A stretch of 54,252 bases of DNA from Acidimicrobiaceae bacterium (lineage in GTDB: Bacteria; Actinomycetota; Acidimicrobiia; Acidimicrobiales; Ilumatobacteraceae): contig NZZV01000129.1 of assembly GCA_002698945.1 (NCBI GenBank), forward strand, positions 1 through 54,252, written 5' to 3'. The notes beneath the pieces are model-generated. The model saw only the letters and a list, made by a program, of their open reading frames with translations, searched no databases and was not told where the DNA came from. A program made the position numbers and the translations under genes. Positions 10,049-19,170 of the stretch are shown here, piece after piece. The stretch's first letter is position 1, and every line of letters begins with the position of its first letter.

Positions 10049-10861
10049 TCATCCCATGCCGGACCTGGAGTCGGGGCGACGACCTGCAACCGCCAGGAAC
10101 TCGTCGTCGATGGCGATCCCGCCGCCGGCGAGCGGCACGGCTCGACGATCGGCGTCGTCGAGCAGCAGCTCCCGAACGGTCGGCCAGGCGCCGGCGTCGA
10201 CCGCGATCGACCGCAGCATCCGCAGACCACCGGCCGCAGAGGTGAGCGTGTCGACGGCGACGTCGACATCGGCGAACTCCCATCGCAGCCGTTCCGGGTG
10301 CACGACGACGTCGACGAAGCCGGCACCGACGAGCAGCGCTCGGGCGACCTCCGCCTCGCCCAACCCGGTCGGGAACGGGGTCGGTTCCCGACCGAGCGCG
10401 GTGGCCATGCGCCGCCGCCACGCACCAGGCCAGCCGCCCGGGCGCCACGCGGAGAACGCGAACCAACCGTTCGGGCGAACGACCTGCGACACCTCGGTGA
10501 CGGCATGTTCGACATCGCCGGCGAAGATCAGCGCGAAGTTCGACACGGCGGCGTCGAACGAGGCCCGCTCGAACGGGAGCGCCAACGCATCGCCCCGGAC
10601 CTGACGCACGACGGATCCGGCCGCGGCGACCTGATCCTCCGACCGATCGAGGCCGATGGCGACCCAGCCACGGTCAGCAGCCGCGCGCAGTCCGAGACCG
10701 CTGCCACTCCCGACGTCGAGCAGGGTCGCTGCCTCGGACCGGCCGCCGTCCACGAGGTCGAGCAGGCGTTCGCCCGCCGGCGCGACGTGTTGCGCCATCC
10801 GGTCGTACGCCGACCATCGCCCGGGGGGCGCGCCGTCGGTCACGTCACCCACCCCGCTCAC
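10049..10861 (-). CDS. SAM-dependent methyltransferase (UbiE/Methyltransf_11 type)
   Basis: A 270-residue protein beginning at a GTG (10861). Motif I LLDVGSGSGLGL is at residues 47-58, GLDRSEDQV is the acidic loop, and DALALPFERASFDAAVSNFAL is the typical motif of the UbiE-like family acting on small molecules. C-terminal residues carry no further domain. It lies 14 bases downstream of the binding-protein gene on the same strand, so the two may be co-transcribed, although no functional link is evident. Confidence 0.82.
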   Translation of the reverse strand: MSGVGDVTDGAPPGRWSAYDRMAQHVAPAGERLLDLVDGGRSEAATLLDVGSGSGLGLRAAADRGWVAIGLDRSEDQVAAAGSVVRQVRGDALALPFERASFDAAVSNFALIFAGDVEHAVTEVSQVVRPNGWFAFSAWRPGGWPGAWRRRMATALGREPTPFPTGLGEAEVARALLVGAGFVDVVVHPERLRWEFADVDVAVDTLTSAAGGLRMLRSIAVDAGAWPTVRELLLDDADRRAVPLAGGGIAIDDEFLAVAGRRPDSRSGMG

Positions 10862-10875
10862 ACCCCATGCGGGCG

Positions 10876-12096
10876 TCAGCGACCGTATTCGCTGGTCGTC
10901 GTCGGGTCACCGTCGAGTGCCAACGCGAGCTGCGGGACGAGCTCCTCGACGAGGAACGGCAGGCTCAGCGCTGAGGCGAACGACATCGCGCCACCCAGCG
11001 GGTCGTAGGGCAGGAACAGATCTCGTCCCTCGTCGACGACGCGCGGCGGGTAGAGCGGCTCGGCCGTGACACCGTCGAACGACGTGGCGTCACCACCGAC
11101 CCACACGAGCACGTCGGCATCGAGCTGGTCGAAGTTCTCCTGGCTCAGGGTCACGTAGAACGAACCCTCCTCGACCTGCTCGTCGACGCGTTCGGGCACC
11201 GAGAAGCCGAGCTCGACGAGGAGCAGGCTCCGGACGTCGTCACTCCCGTACGCGTACGCCTGACCGTCGGCACCGGCCAGACCGACGAGCGCCGTGGCCC
11301 CGTCGAACTCGGGGTGTGCCGCTGCGGCCTCGGCGATCTGCGCCTCGACGTCGGCCACGATCTGGCGACCGAGTTCCGACCGTCCGACCGCCTCGGCGGC
11401 GAGCATCGTGCGTATCTGCCACGGCACGGCGAAGTCGGGGTGGTCCGGCGGCGGGGCGACGGTCGGCGCGATCGCCGACATCAGCTCGTAGTCCTCCGGC
11501 GTGAGCCCACTGTCGATCGCCACGATGAGGTCGGGATCGAGGGAGGCGATCGCCTCGAAGTCGATCTGGGTCGCGTCGAGCACGAGCGGATCTGCGTCAC
11601 CGAGCTCGTCCTGCGCCCATGGCCACACGGCGTCGGGCTGGTCACCGAACCAGTCCTGCACCCCGACCGGGATCACCCCGAGGGCGAGCAAGGCATCCTG
11701 ATCGCGCAGACCGGCGGCTACCACGCGTCGGGGCTCCGACTCGATCGTCGTCGTCCCGTGTCGGTGCTCGATCGTGACCGGGAACTCGTCGTCCGCCTCG
11801 GTCGGCTCCCCGTCCGTGACACTCGGCGCGGTGGTGGCGGTTGCGCCAGAGGCGTCCTCCTCGTCGGGATCGTCTCCCTCGGTAGCGGGTGTCGGCGTCG
11901 AGGTGCCGGGAACGGTCGACGACGCATCTCCGACCGACGCCTCACCGGATGTTGCGTCGGTGGCGGCATCGACGCCGGTCGTGGTGTTCGCCGACCCGTC
12001 GTCACCATCGCCACCGCAGGCACCGACGGCGATCGCTGCGACGACGGCGGACGCGAGCAGACGAGTAGGGAACGATCTGATAGGTCTCCTTAACAC
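10876..12096 (-). CDS. ABC transporter substrate-binding lipoprotein, iron-siderophore (FecB/FhuD) type
   Basis: A 406-residue lipoprotein. The N-terminus MLRRPIRSFPTRLLASAVVAAIAVGACGG is a basic n-region, hydrophobic core and lipobox ending at Cys. A long Thr/Asp/Ser-rich linker (to about residue 100) leads to a periplasmic-binding fold: RRVVAAGLRDQDALLALG, DFEAIASLDPDLIVAI and LSQENFDQLDADVLVWVG are typical of class III siderophore binders. No permease or ATPase gene is adjacent. The start is taken as GTG 12096 because a TAACCT -10 box (12105-12110, complement) lies 8 bases before it. The track start at 12243 would put a signal peptide deep inside the protein; ATG 12117 is an alternative. 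Confidence 0.85.
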   Translation of the reverse strand: MLRRPIRSFPTRLLASAVVAAIAVGACGGDGDDGSANTTTGVDAATDATSGEASVGDASSTVPGTSTPTPATEGDDPDEEDASGATATTAPSVTDGEPTEADDEFPVTIEHRHGTTTIESEPRRVVAAGLRDQDALLALGVIPVGVQDWFGDQPDAVWPWAQDELGDADPLVLDATQIDFEAIASLDPDLIVAIDSGLTPEDYELMSAIAPTVAPPPDHPDFAVPWQIRTMLAAEAVGRSELGRQIVADVEAQIAEAAAAHPEFDGATALVGLAGADGQAYAYGSDDVRSLLLVELGFSVPERVDEQVEEGSFYVTLSQENFDQLDADVLVWVGGDATSFDGVTAEPLYPPRVVDEGRDLFLPYDPLGGAMSFASALSLPFLVEELVPQLALALDGDPTTTSEYGR

Positions 12097-12227
12097 AGGA
12101 GCGAAGGTTAGCCACATCAACGGTCCGGCTCCCACTCCACTCCTCGGATCACGGTGACCTTGGGCCGTGGTCCACCCGATCGGTACCCGCGCATGATGGG
12201 TGCGACGAGGACGAAAGGAGGTCATCC

Positions 12228-13628
12228 GTGGCGACGCCACCATCTGGTCCGACGCTGACGTTCCTCGGCGGCGCCAGGACGGTCACCGGCAGCAAGACCC
12301 TGCTCGAGACGGGCGACACCCGCGTCCTGATCGACTGCGGCGTGTTCCAGGGTCGCAAGGAGCTCCGACTCGCCAACTGGGCCGAGTTCCCCGTCGACCC
12401 CGCCTCGATCGACGCCGTCGTCCTCACCCACGCCCACGTCGACCACTCCGGCTACGTGCCCCGGCTCTGCCGGGCCGGCTTCCGCGGCCCCGTGTACGCC
12501 ACGGGCGGAACGTGCGACCTCGCAGCGATCGTGCTCCCCGACAGCGGCCACCTGCACGAGGAGGAGGCGGCGTTCGCCAACCGCAAGGGCTACAGCAAGC
12601 ACCACCCCGCGCAGCCGCTCTACACCGAAGCCGACGCGGTGCGGTCGCTGGCGCAGTTCGTGCCCGTCGGCTTCGGTGAGCGGCGAACGGTCGCCGCCGG
12701 CATCGACGTCGAGTGGACCCGGGCCGGCCACATCCTCGGGGCCGCCTCGCTCCACGTCGACGTCGGCGACCGGCGCCTCGTGTTCAGCGGTGACCTCGGC
12801 CGGGCCGGTCACCCTCTGCTGCTGCCGCCCGACCCGATCGGCGCGGCCGATGTCGTCGTCGTCGAGTCGACGTACGGCGACCGAGCGCACCTCGACGTCG
12901 ACGCTGCCGCGGCGCTGACGCTGGTCGTCAACGACACGGCCCGACAGGGCGGCGTGGTGATCATCCCCGCCTTCGCCGTCGACCGCACGGAGGTCGTGCT
13001 CTGGCACCTCGACCAGCTCGTGGAACGTGGCGACATCCCGAACCTCCCGATCTTCGTCGACAGTCCGATGGCCAGCCGGGCTCTCGACGTGTACCGCAAC
13101 GGACGGCTACGAGGTTCGCCCGAGTTCCGGCCCGGTGTCGCCGACCGGCCGCTGTTCCCCTCGTTGGACATCACCGAGACGCCCACGACCGAAGCGTCGA
13201 AGTCGCTCAACGCCCGCCACGGTCCGTTCGTCATCGTGTCGGCGTCGGGGATGGCGACCGGAGGCCGCGTCCTGCACCATCTCGCGGATCGCATCGGCGA
13301 CAGTCGCAACGCCGTCGTCCTGGTCGGATTCCAGGCGCCGGGCACTCGCGGTGATCAGCTCCGGCACGGCGCCGACCGGATCAAGATGTTCGGATCCGAG
13401 TACCGCGTGGCCGCCGACGTCGTGTCGATCGAGCTGTCGTCGCACGCCGATCGCTCGGAGCTGCTCGCCTGGCTCGCGACCGCCGACGATCCCGACCTGG
13501 TCCTCGTCAACCACGGCGAACCCGACGCCGCAGCGAGCTTGGCCGACGCCGTGCACGAACGCCTCGGCGTGCCGGCGATGGTGCCCGCTCCCGGAGAACG
13601 CGTCGCCGTACCGCCGCGCACACGGTGA
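12228..13628 (+). CDS. Metallo-beta-lactamase / beta-CASP nuclease-like protein
   Basis: A 466-residue protein. The metal motif THAHVDHSG (HxHxDH, residues 68-73) and further ligands GAASLHV and SSHADRSELL place it in the metallo-beta-lactamase fold, and the C-terminal half carries the beta-CASP signatures FVDSPMA and VSASGMATGGRVLHHL. Members related to the CPSF73 subfamily cleave RNA. The GTG start at 12228 is strongly supported by AAAGGAGG at 12214-12221. It is divergent from the binding-lipoprotein gene. Confidence 0.88.
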   Translation: MATPPSGPTLTFLGGARTVTGSKTLLETGDTRVLIDCGVFQGRKELRLANWAEFPVDPASIDAVVLTHAHVDHSGYVPRLCRAGFRGPVYATGGTCDLAAIVLPDSGHLHEEEAAFANRKGYSKHHPAQPLYTEADAVRSLAQFVPVGFGERRTVAAGIDVEWTRAGHILGAASLHVDVGDRRLVFSGDLGRAGHPLLLPPDPIGAADVVVVESTYGDRAHLDVDAAAALTLVVNDTARQGGVVIIPAFAVDRTEVVLWHLDQLVERGDIPNLPIFVDSPMASRALDVYRNGRLRGSPEFRPGVADRPLFPSLDITETPTTEASKSLNARHGPFVIVSASGMATGGRVLHHLADRIGDSRNAVVLVGFQAPGTRGDQLRHGADRIKMFGSEYRVAADVVSIELSSHADRSELLAWLATADDPDLVLVNHGEPDAAASLADAVHERLGVPAMVPAPGERVAVPPRTR

Positions 13629-13664
13629 GGCCGCGCGGCGGACGCAGCCTCGGCGGGCGTCGCG

Positions 13665-14978
13665 TCAGCGGGCGTCGAACACGACGTCGTCCGGCGGGTT
13701 ACCGGTCGCCTCGAGCACCGTCGGTCCACCGGCCAGCACCTCGTCGAGGAACGCCAGCACGTACGTGTCGAGCAACTCCGCGACCCGCGCCGGATCCATG
13801 TCGCCGTCCGAACACCCCTCGACGGCGTACGCGTCGATCGTCTCGGTCACGACGGCCGGCACATCGGGCAACGATCCGACCGCGTCCTGATAGGCGCAGA
13901 TGTCGGTGAACGACTGGTGCTCGCCGGCGACCAGCTCGACCCGATAGGCGGGCGAACTCGCGCTGGCGTTGTCCCAGAGCCGGGTCACGTTCGGATCGAC
14001 CGGTGTCGTGACGTCGTCGGCGCCGACGACGATCATCATCGGCACGTCGATCGTCGCCAACGTCTCGTCGGAGAAGGCGTTCGCGCTGACGGCCGGCGCC
14101 AACGGGACGATCGCGTCCACTCGATCGTCGGCGGCGAACTCGCCGAGCTCGTTCGTGAATCCGGTGACCATCGCGATCGTCGTGAAACCACCGAACGAGT
14201 GTCCCGTCACCACAACCTGCTCGCCGTCGACGTGGGTCGCGACCGGACCGGCGGACGGGTTGCTCGGGTCGGTCATGGCGTCGATCACCCGAGTCACGTC
14301 GTTCGGACGGTTGAACGAGATCACCGCCGGATCGTCGCCGGCACCGGCGATCCGATCGATGGCGGTGTTGCCGGTGTGATCGGGAGCGGCGACGACGAAG
14401 CCGTGGCTCGCCAGCGCCTCGGTGTAGGCGCTGTGGATGTACCGCAGTCCGCCGCTGCCGTGCGAGTAGACGACCAGCGGGAACGGCCCGTCGGTGGAGA
14501 TCGCGTCGGGCGCCGCGGCGAACGCCCCCGGCGACTCGTAGAACACGCCCGGCAGCAGCGTGTACTGCATCGGCGACGCGGCCGCGGCGTCGAATCCGGC
14601 GTCGAGCGGGTACCACACGTCGACCGTCAGCGGACGTTCGGGATCGTCGTCGAGCGTGATCGTTTGCACCCCGACCTCGTACGGGCCGTCGGCCACCGGG
14701 ATGAAGGGTGTCGCCGGCTCGGTCGTCGGCGGCGCCGTGCTCGCCGGCGACGTCTCGGGCACCGTCGTCTCGGACACCGTCGTCGCCGGTGCGGTCGTCT
14801 CGCTCGTCGCCGGTGCGGTCGTCTCGGGCACCGTCGTCGCCGGTGCGGTCGTCGCCGGTGCGGTCGTCTCGGTCGTCGCCGCAGCCTCGGTCGTGTCCCC
14901 GGCCTCGTCGTCCGATCCACCACACGCGGCCGCGGTGAGGGCCAAGACGACGAACGGGACGAGGGGACGACGCAACAT
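13665..14978 (-). CDS. Secreted alpha/beta-hydrolase lipoprotein (PAF-acetylhydrolase/dienelactone hydrolase-like)
   Basis: A 437-residue lipoprotein. The signal peptide MLRRPLVPFVVLALTAAAC ends in a lipobox (Cys19). Residues about 22-80 form a Thr/Pro/Ala-rich surface linker built of TTAPATTV-like repeats. The catalytic domain follows: FPLVVYSHGSGG forms the oxyanion region, VVVTGHSFGGF the nucleophile elbow, VVGADDVTTP the acid region and GEHQSFTD the histidine. It resembles platelet-activating-factor acetylhydrolase/chlorophyllase-like esterases; the substrate is unknown. The track's 1139-aa ORF is an artefact of GC-rich read-through; the ATG at 14978 gives a perfect signal peptide. Confidence 0.85.
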   Translation of the reverse strand: MLRRPLVPFVVLALTAAACGGSDDEAGDTTEAAATTETTAPATTAPATTVPETTAPATSETTAPATTVSETTVPETSPASTAPPTTEPATPFIPVADGPYEVGVQTITLDDDPERPLTVDVWYPLDAGFDAAAASPMQYTLLPGVFYESPGAFAAAPDAISTDGPFPLVVYSHGSGGLRYIHSAYTEALASHGFVVAAPDHTGNTAIDRIAGAGDDPAVISFNRPNDVTRVIDAMTDPSNPSAGPVATHVDGEQVVVTGHSFGGFTTIAMVTGFTNELGEFAADDRVDAIVPLAPAVSANAFSDETLATIDVPMMIVVGADDVTTPVDPNVTRLWDNASASSPAYRVELVAGEHQSFTDICAYQDAVGSLPDVPAVVTETIDAYAVEGCSDGDMDPARVAELLDTYVLAFLDEVLAGGPTVLEATGNPPDDVVFDAR

Positions 14979-15047
14979 CTCCGCATCATGGCCGCCGACA
15001 CCGCTCGCTGTCTCGTCGTGGGTCGACTTCGCTCGTAGCCTGCCGGG

Positions 15048-16556
15048 ATGGCCGACCACCCTGCGCCACCGCCGCCGGACGGTGTTCCGCTCCCGAACGG
15101 CGTCGCGATCGCGCTCGTCACCGTCACGTCCGGCGCCGTCCTCGTCCTCGAGATCCTCGCCGGGCGTCTGCTCGCCCCCTACGTCGGCGTCAACCTCGAG
15201 ACGTACACCGCGATCATCGGGACGATCCTGGCCGGCATCGCGCTCGGCGCGTGGGCCGGCGGTGTCGCCGCCGACCGCGTTGACCCGCGGCGGCTCATCC
15301 CACTCCTGCTCACGTTCGGTGGCGCGCTCGCGATCGCCTCGATCCCCATCGTCCGTTTCCTCGGGGGCGACCCCGGCCCCGGCCCCGGCGCTGACAGCCC
15401 GTCGAGCATCATCCTCGCCCTGTGGGCGTTCGGCCCGTCGGCCGCCGTGCTCAGCGCCGTACCGCCCGCCGTCGTCAAGCTGCAGCTCCGCGACCTCGAC
15501 CGGACGGGAGCGGTCGTCGGTCACCTCTCGGCGTGGGGCACCGCCGGCGCCATCGCCGGCACGTTCCTCGCCGGCTACGTGCTCGTCGCGTTCGCCGCCG
15601 TCACGACCTTGATCGTCACCGTCGGTGCGTTCCTCGCCCTCACCGGCGTCGCGATGTGGCTCGGACAACGTCTCGTCGACGCCACCGCCATGATGTCCGC
15701 CGGCGGCGTCGCTCTGCTCGGGCTCGCCGGGGTCGCCGCGACCGACACGCCCTGTGAGGTGCAGACCGCCTACTACTGCCTGTCGATCGAGGACGATCCC
15801 GATCGCGACGGGGGCTACACCCTGGTCCTGGACGACCTGCGCCACAGCTACGTCGACGTCGACGACCCCACCCACCTCGAGTTCTGGTACGTCCGCCGCA
15901 TCGCCGACGCGATCGACACCCAGACCCCGGGCGACGACATCGACGCGGTCGCGATCGGCGGCGGCGCGCTGACCGTGCCCCGATGGCTGGACGCGACCCG
16001 ACCCGACACGACGCACACCGTGCTCGAGATCGATGCCGAGCTGATCGACGTCGTCGAGGAGGAGTTCGGTCTCCCGCCGGCGACGATCGTCACGGGTGAC
16101 GGCCGGCAGGCGGTCCGCCGCATGCCCGACGACTCGGCCGACGTCGTCGTCGGCGACGCGTTCGGGAGCCGATCGGTGCCGTGGCACCTCGCGACGCGTG
16201 AGTTCCTCGCCGACGTCGACCGCGTCCTGCGCGACGACGGCATCTACGTCGGCAACGTGATCGACGGCGGTGCCGAGTCGTTCCTGCGCGCCGAAGCGGC
16301 GACGCTCACCACGACGTTCGACCACGTCGTCGTCATGCGCGGACCGGGCGTGGTCGACGGCGCGATCGGCAACTCGGTGATCCTCGCGAGCGACGCGCCC
16401 ATCGACGTCGAAGCGTGGGACGCGGCACGCGTCGCCGCCGGTGACGAGGGAGATCTCGTCGGCGACGACGGCGACCTCGATGCGTACCTCGACGACGCGA
16501 TGGTCCTCACCGACGACTTCGCGCCGGTCGATCAGCTCATCCTCGGCACCCGCTGA
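15048..16556 (+). CDS. Membrane-fused spermidine-synthase-like protein
   Basis: A 502-residue fusion. The first half has about six hydrophobic membrane helices (beginning VTVTSGAVLVLEILAGRLLA); a charged loop with AADRVDPRRL occurs early, as in the transporter-like region of such fusions. The second half is a SpeE-type fold: VAIGGGALTVPRWL, VLEIDAELIDVV and ADVVVGDAFGSRSVPWHLAT. These proteins are annotated as fused MFS/spermidine synthase; whether they make polyamines is unproven. The ATG at 15048 has a TAGCCT -10 box (15036-15041) 6 bases upstream, suggesting a leaderless message. It is divergent from the lipoprotein gene. Confidence 0.85.
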   Translation: MADHPAPPPPDGVPLPNGVAIALVTVTSGAVLVLEILAGRLLAPYVGVNLETYTAIIGTILAGIALGAWAGGVAADRVDPRRLIPLLLTFGGALAIASIPIVRFLGGDPGPGPGADSPSSIILALWAFGPSAAVLSAVPPAVVKLQLRDLDRTGAVVGHLSAWGTAGAIAGTFLAGYVLVAFAAVTTLIVTVGAFLALTGVAMWLGQRLVDATAMMSAGGVALLGLAGVAATDTPCEVQTAYYCLSIEDDPDRDGGYTLVLDDLRHSYVDVDDPTHLEFWYVRRIADAIDTQTPGDDIDAVAIGGGALTVPRWLDATRPDTTHTVLEIDAELIDVVEEEFGLPPATIVTGDGRQAVRRMPDDSADVVVGDAFGSRSVPWHLATREFLADVDRVLRDDGIYVGNVIDGGAESFLRAEAATLTTTFDHVVVMRGPGVVDGAIGNSVILASDAPIDVEAWDAARVAAGDEGDLVGDDGDLDAYLDDAMVLTDDFAPVDQLILGTR

Positions 16557-16595
16557 CCATCCTTCGTCGAGACGCCGCCGAAGTACGCTGCGGCC

Positions 16596-17135
16596 ATGTC
16601 GAGTCCCCGGAGTGCGGTGCGCCGACCCCCCACCACCTCCGACCGGATCGCGCTCGCCTGGCGCGAACTGCGCCGCAACGCCACCGGCCCGGCGATGCGC
16701 GCCCACCTCCTCGGCCCCGACGGTCCCAAGCTCGAACAGGCACAGACGGATGCGCTCGAGATCATCGTCGCCCACCGCGACGGCATCCGCATGAGCGACT
16801 TCGCCGACGCGATGCACGTCGACCCGAGTACGGCCACCCGCGCCGTCGACCGCCTCGAACGTCTCGGGCTCGCCGAGAGGCGCCAGATCGACGACGATCG
16901 TCGGTACGTCCAGGCCACGGCGACCCAGCAGGGCATCGAGACCGTGCGGCGGATCCGCCGCCTGCGCTCGCTGGCGATGCGGCGCCTGCTCGAACCCTTC
17001 GACGAGGTCGAACTGGAAGAGTTCGCGAGCTACCTCGAACGCTTCGTGGCCTCGATCGACGAGCTCCTCGACGACCTGCACCACGATCGCCTCGACGACG
17101 CATCACCTACCGCGGATCGGAACACGACGCGTTAG
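16596..17135 (+). CDS. MarR-family transcriptional regulator
   Basis: A 179-residue winged-helix protein. Residues 60-115 hold the DNA-binding domain: [20 protein letters not shown], then [21 protein letters not shown], the MarR wing with the DxRxxx signature. The flanking helices would dimerise. The ligand is unknown. The ATG at 16596 is preceded by TACGCT (16584-16589) with 6 bases between, consistent with a leaderless transcript. It stands alone, 39 bases after the membrane/SpeE-like gene; the sigma-factor gene begins 10 bases later. Confidence 0.9.
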   Translation: MSSPRSAVRRPPTTSDRIALAWRELRRNATGPAMRAHLLGPDGPKLEQAQTDALEIIVAHRDGIRMSDFADAMHVDPSTATRAVDRLERLGLAERRQIDDDRRYVQATATQQGIETVRRIRRLRSLAMRRLLEPFDEVELEEFASYLERFVASIDELLDDLHHDRLDDASPTADRNTTR

Positions 17136-17145
17136 GGTCGCCCTC

Positions 17146-17727
17146 GTGGCCGACCAGAGCACGTTCGCCGATCAGGCGATGGAGTACGCCCCCCAGCTCT
17201 ACTCGGCGGCGATGCGCATGACGCGCAATCAGGCCGACGCCGAAGACCTGGTACAGGAGGCCTACCTGCGCGGGTTCCGCAGCTTCCACACCTTCCAGGA
17301 GGGCACGAACCTGCGTGCCTGGCTGTTCCGGATCCTCACCAACGCCTACATCAACCGGTATCGGGCCAAGCAGCGGCGACCGCAGGAGTCGGATCTGGCC
17401 GACATCGAGGATCTCTACCTCTACCGCCGGCTCGGCTCGATGGAGACGGCCGCGGCGTCGATGTCGGCCGAGGAACAGTTCCTCGACGTGTTCACCGACG
17501 ACGAGGTCAAGCAGGCCCTCGAAGACCTGCCGGAGAACTTCCGCCTCCCCGTCCTGCTCGCCGACGTCGAGGGGTTCGCCTACAAAGAGATCGCCGAGAT
17601 GCTCGACATCCCGATCGGCACCGTGATGAGTCGGCTCCATCGGGGAAGAAAAGCGATGCAGCGCGCGTTGTACGACTACGCCGAGGCTCGTGGCCTCACC
17701 AGCGCACCCAGCGGTGCGGACACCTGA
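17146..17727 (+). CDS. sigR: ECF RNA polymerase sigma factor, SigR/SigH (redox) group
   Basis: A 193-residue ECF sigma factor. Region 2 is residues 10-85 ([20 protein letters not shown], then [20 protein letters not shown]) and region 4 is about residues 120-175 ([40 protein letters not shown]). These sequences match the actinobacterial SigR/SigH group that controls thiol-redox stress. The next gene encodes an RsrA-like zinc anti-sigma factor, supporting the assignment. The GTG at 17146 follows TAGGGT (17133-17138) by 7 bases, indicating a promoter distinct from that of the MarR gene. mshA, the first mycothiol gene, is elsewhere in this window and is a typical member of such a regulon. Confidence 0.92.
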   Translation: MADQSTFADQAMEYAPQLYSAAMRMTRNQADAEDLVQEAYLRGFRSFHTFQEGTNLRAWLFRILTNAYINRYRAKQRRPQESDLADIEDLYLYRRLGSMETAAASMSAEEQFLDVFTDDEVKQALEDLPENFRLPVLLADVEGFAYKEIAEMLDIPIGTVMSRLHRGRKAMQRALYDYAEARGLTSAPSGADT

Positions 17728-17741
17728 CCCAGCTCGACGAC

Positions 17742-18008
17742 ATGCCCGATTGCAACGAAACCATCCGCGAACTCGACGCCTACCTCGACGGCGAACTGAG
17801 CGACGAACTGCGTGGGCACATCCACGGCCACCTCAGCGACTGCATGGACTGTCTCCAGGCGTTCGACTTCCACGCCGAACTGAAGGCGGCGATCCGCCGC
17901 AAGTGCTCGAACGACGAGGTGCCGCCCGGGCTGCTCGCCAAGATCGAGTCGTGCTTCGCCACCGACTTCGACGGCGACGGCGTCATCGGCGCCCCCGACC
18001 AGCCCTGA
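17742..18008 (+). CDS. rsrA: Zinc-binding anti-sigma factor, RsrA-like
   Basis: An 88-residue protein. Cysteines and histidine are at C4, H30, C34, C37 and C54; the H-x3-C-x2-C core (HLSDCMDC) is the ZAS-type motif, and the spacing equals that of RsrA of Streptomyces (C11, H37, C41, C44, C61) shifted by seven. Thiol oxidation in such proteins releases zinc and frees the sigma factor. The C-terminal RRKCSNDEVPPGLLAKI is also typical of the family. It starts 14 bases after the sigma gene. Confidence 0.9.
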   Translation: MPDCNETIRELDAYLDGELSDELRGHIHGHLSDCMDCLQAFDFHAELKAAIRRKCSNDEVPPGLLAKIESCFATDFDGDGVIGAPDQP

Positions 18009-18090
18009 CCCGAATCAGGCTGGGGCCAGCCCGGCGGCCGATCCCGAGCGGATGCCGCGTCCGGCCCCACCGCTCGCTACGCTGACTCGC

Positions 18091-18243
18091 ATGCTTGCCG
18101 CCTACATCTGGCACTGGTGGATCGGTCTGGTCCTGCTGATCGCAGGAGTCGCGGGCGCCGTGGCGCTCATCGGTGGCTACCTCAAGCAGGTGTCGTCGCA
18201 GCGCTACCCCGACGGCAAGCGCGGCCGCGAGCAAGAGCTCTGA
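18091..18243 (+). CDS. Small single-pass membrane protein, unknown
   Basis: A 50-residue protein from the ATG at 18091 (the track opens earlier at 18052). Residues 3-28 form one membrane helix (AAYIWHWWIGLVLLIAGVAG) followed by a basic cytoplasmic tail (GKRGREQEL). TACGCT at 18078-18083 lies 7 bases before the ATG, suggesting its own leaderless transcript. Its last codon and stop overlap the probable start of tilS. No function is recognised. Confidence 0.7.
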   Translation: MLAAYIWHWWIGLVLLIAGVAGAVALIGGYLKQVSSQRYPDGKRGREQEL

Positions 18244-19109
18244 GCGAGTTCGACCGGCTCCTCCCGCACTGCACGTTCCCCCTCCCGACACGTCCCGTCA
18301 CCGCCGCCTTCTCCGGCGGACCCGACTCGACCGCCCTGCTCGCGCTGGCGCGCCACGCCGGCCTCGAGGTCGTCGCCCACCACGTCGACCACGGCATCCG
18401 ACCGGAGTCGTCCGCCGACGCGGATCGGGCACGCGAGATCGCCCGCCGGCTCGACATCGAGATCGTCGTCCATCGGGTCGAGGTCGGTACCGGCCCCAAC
18501 CTGGAGGCCCGGGCCCGCGCCGCCCGCCGCTCGGTCGTCCCGCCCGGATCGATGACCGGTCACACGCTCGACGATCAGGCCGAGACGCTGCTCCTCCGCC
18601 TCCTGCGTGGCAGTGGCACCACCGGGCTGGCGGCCATGCGACCCGGCCCGCAGCACCCGCTGCTCACGATCCGCCGACTCGACACCGAGGCGGTCTGCTC
18701 CGAACTCGGCATCGAACCGGTGCGCGACCGATCGAACGACGATCCCTCCCTCTGGCGCAACCGTGTCCGCCACGAACTGATCCCGCTGATGGCCGACATC
18801 GCCGAGCGGGATGTCGCTCCGATCCTGGCGCGCACGGCCGACCTGCTGCGCGACGACGACCTCGTCCTCGACGCGCTCGCGGACGACCTCGACCCGACCG
18901 ATGCGCGGGCGATGGCCGCAGCGGATCCGGCGATCGCCCGTCGTGCTCTGCGGCGGTGGCTCACCGAATCCGGCTATCCGCCCGACGCCGCGGCGATCGA
19001 GCGAGTGCTCGACGTCGCCCACGGACGCGCCGTCGCCTGCGAACTCCCGGGCGGGCGCCGGATCGAACGATCTCGCCAGGCCTTCCGCATCGTTCCACCG
19101 GAGCGGTAA
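18240..19109 (+). CDS. tilS: tRNA(Ile)-lysidine synthetase
   Basis: A roughly 289-residue N-type ATP pyrophosphatase that modifies cytidine 34 of tRNA-Ile to lysidine. The PP-loop AFSGGPDSTALLAL and the HTLDDQAETLLLRLLRGSG motif are diagnostic; RNRVRHELIPL is also conserved. The reading frame has no ATG, GTG or TTG between position 18117 and the PP-loop. The best start is therefore a CTG at 18240 that overlaps the stop of the small membrane protein (CTGA) and leaves 23 residues before the motif, the usual spacing. The GTG at 18117 would embed tilS in the previous gene. Confidence 0.9.
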   Translation: MSEFDRLLPHCTFPLPTRPVTAAFSGGPDSTALLALARHAGLEVVAHHVDHGIRPESSADADRAREIARRLDIEIVVHRVEVGTGPNLEARARAARRSVVPPGSMTGHTLDDQAETLLLRLLRGSGTTGLAAMRPGPQHPLLTIRRLDTEAVCSELGIEPVRDRSNDDPSLWRNRVRHELIPLMADIAERDVAPILARTADLLRDDDLVLDALADDLDPTDARAMAAADPAIARRALRRWLTESGYPPDAAAIERVLDVAHGRAVACELPGGRRIERSRQAFRIVPPER

Positions 19110-19122
19110 CATCGGCACCCGC

Positions 19123-19170
19123 ATGTCGACGCGATCCAACACCTCCGCCCGCTGCTGGGAGATCGGCTGA
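19123..19170 (+). CDS. Possible 15-aa leader peptide before the phosphatase-like gene
   Basis: A short ORF, ATG at 19123 to TGA at 19168-19170, encodes MSTRSNTSARCWEIG. Its stop overlaps the next ATG (TGATG). A TAACAT sequence (19107-19112, including the tilS stop) lies 10 bases upstream. Overlap of this type allows translational coupling or control of the downstream gene. Nothing beyond position supports it, so confidence is low. Confidence 0.3.
   Translation: MSTRSNTSARCWEIG

Noticed and set aside
8884-10515. 543-aa minus-strand ORF over the gene-poor stretch and both methyltransferases
   Set aside because: It is antisense to the plus-strand methyltransferase and out of frame with the minus-strand one; no domain is recognisable.
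12081-12120. ATC start codon with AAGGAG, and an IdeR-like half-site, for the siderophore-binding lipoprotein
   Set aside because: GTG 12096 with TAACCT 8 bases upstream gives a normal signal peptide and explains the sequence better. The IdeR match is only a half-site that coincides with the -10 box.
14700-14900. Tandem DNA repeats of about 24-30 bases
   Set aside because: They encode the Thr/Pro/Ala-rich linker of the lipoprotein hydrolase, so they are coding low-complexity sequence rather than an independent repeat element.
13665-17084. 1139-aa minus-strand ORF
   Set aside because: It runs antisense through the spermidine-synthase-like and MarR genes. Only the part from ATG 14978, with a signal peptide and hydrolase motifs, looks like protein.
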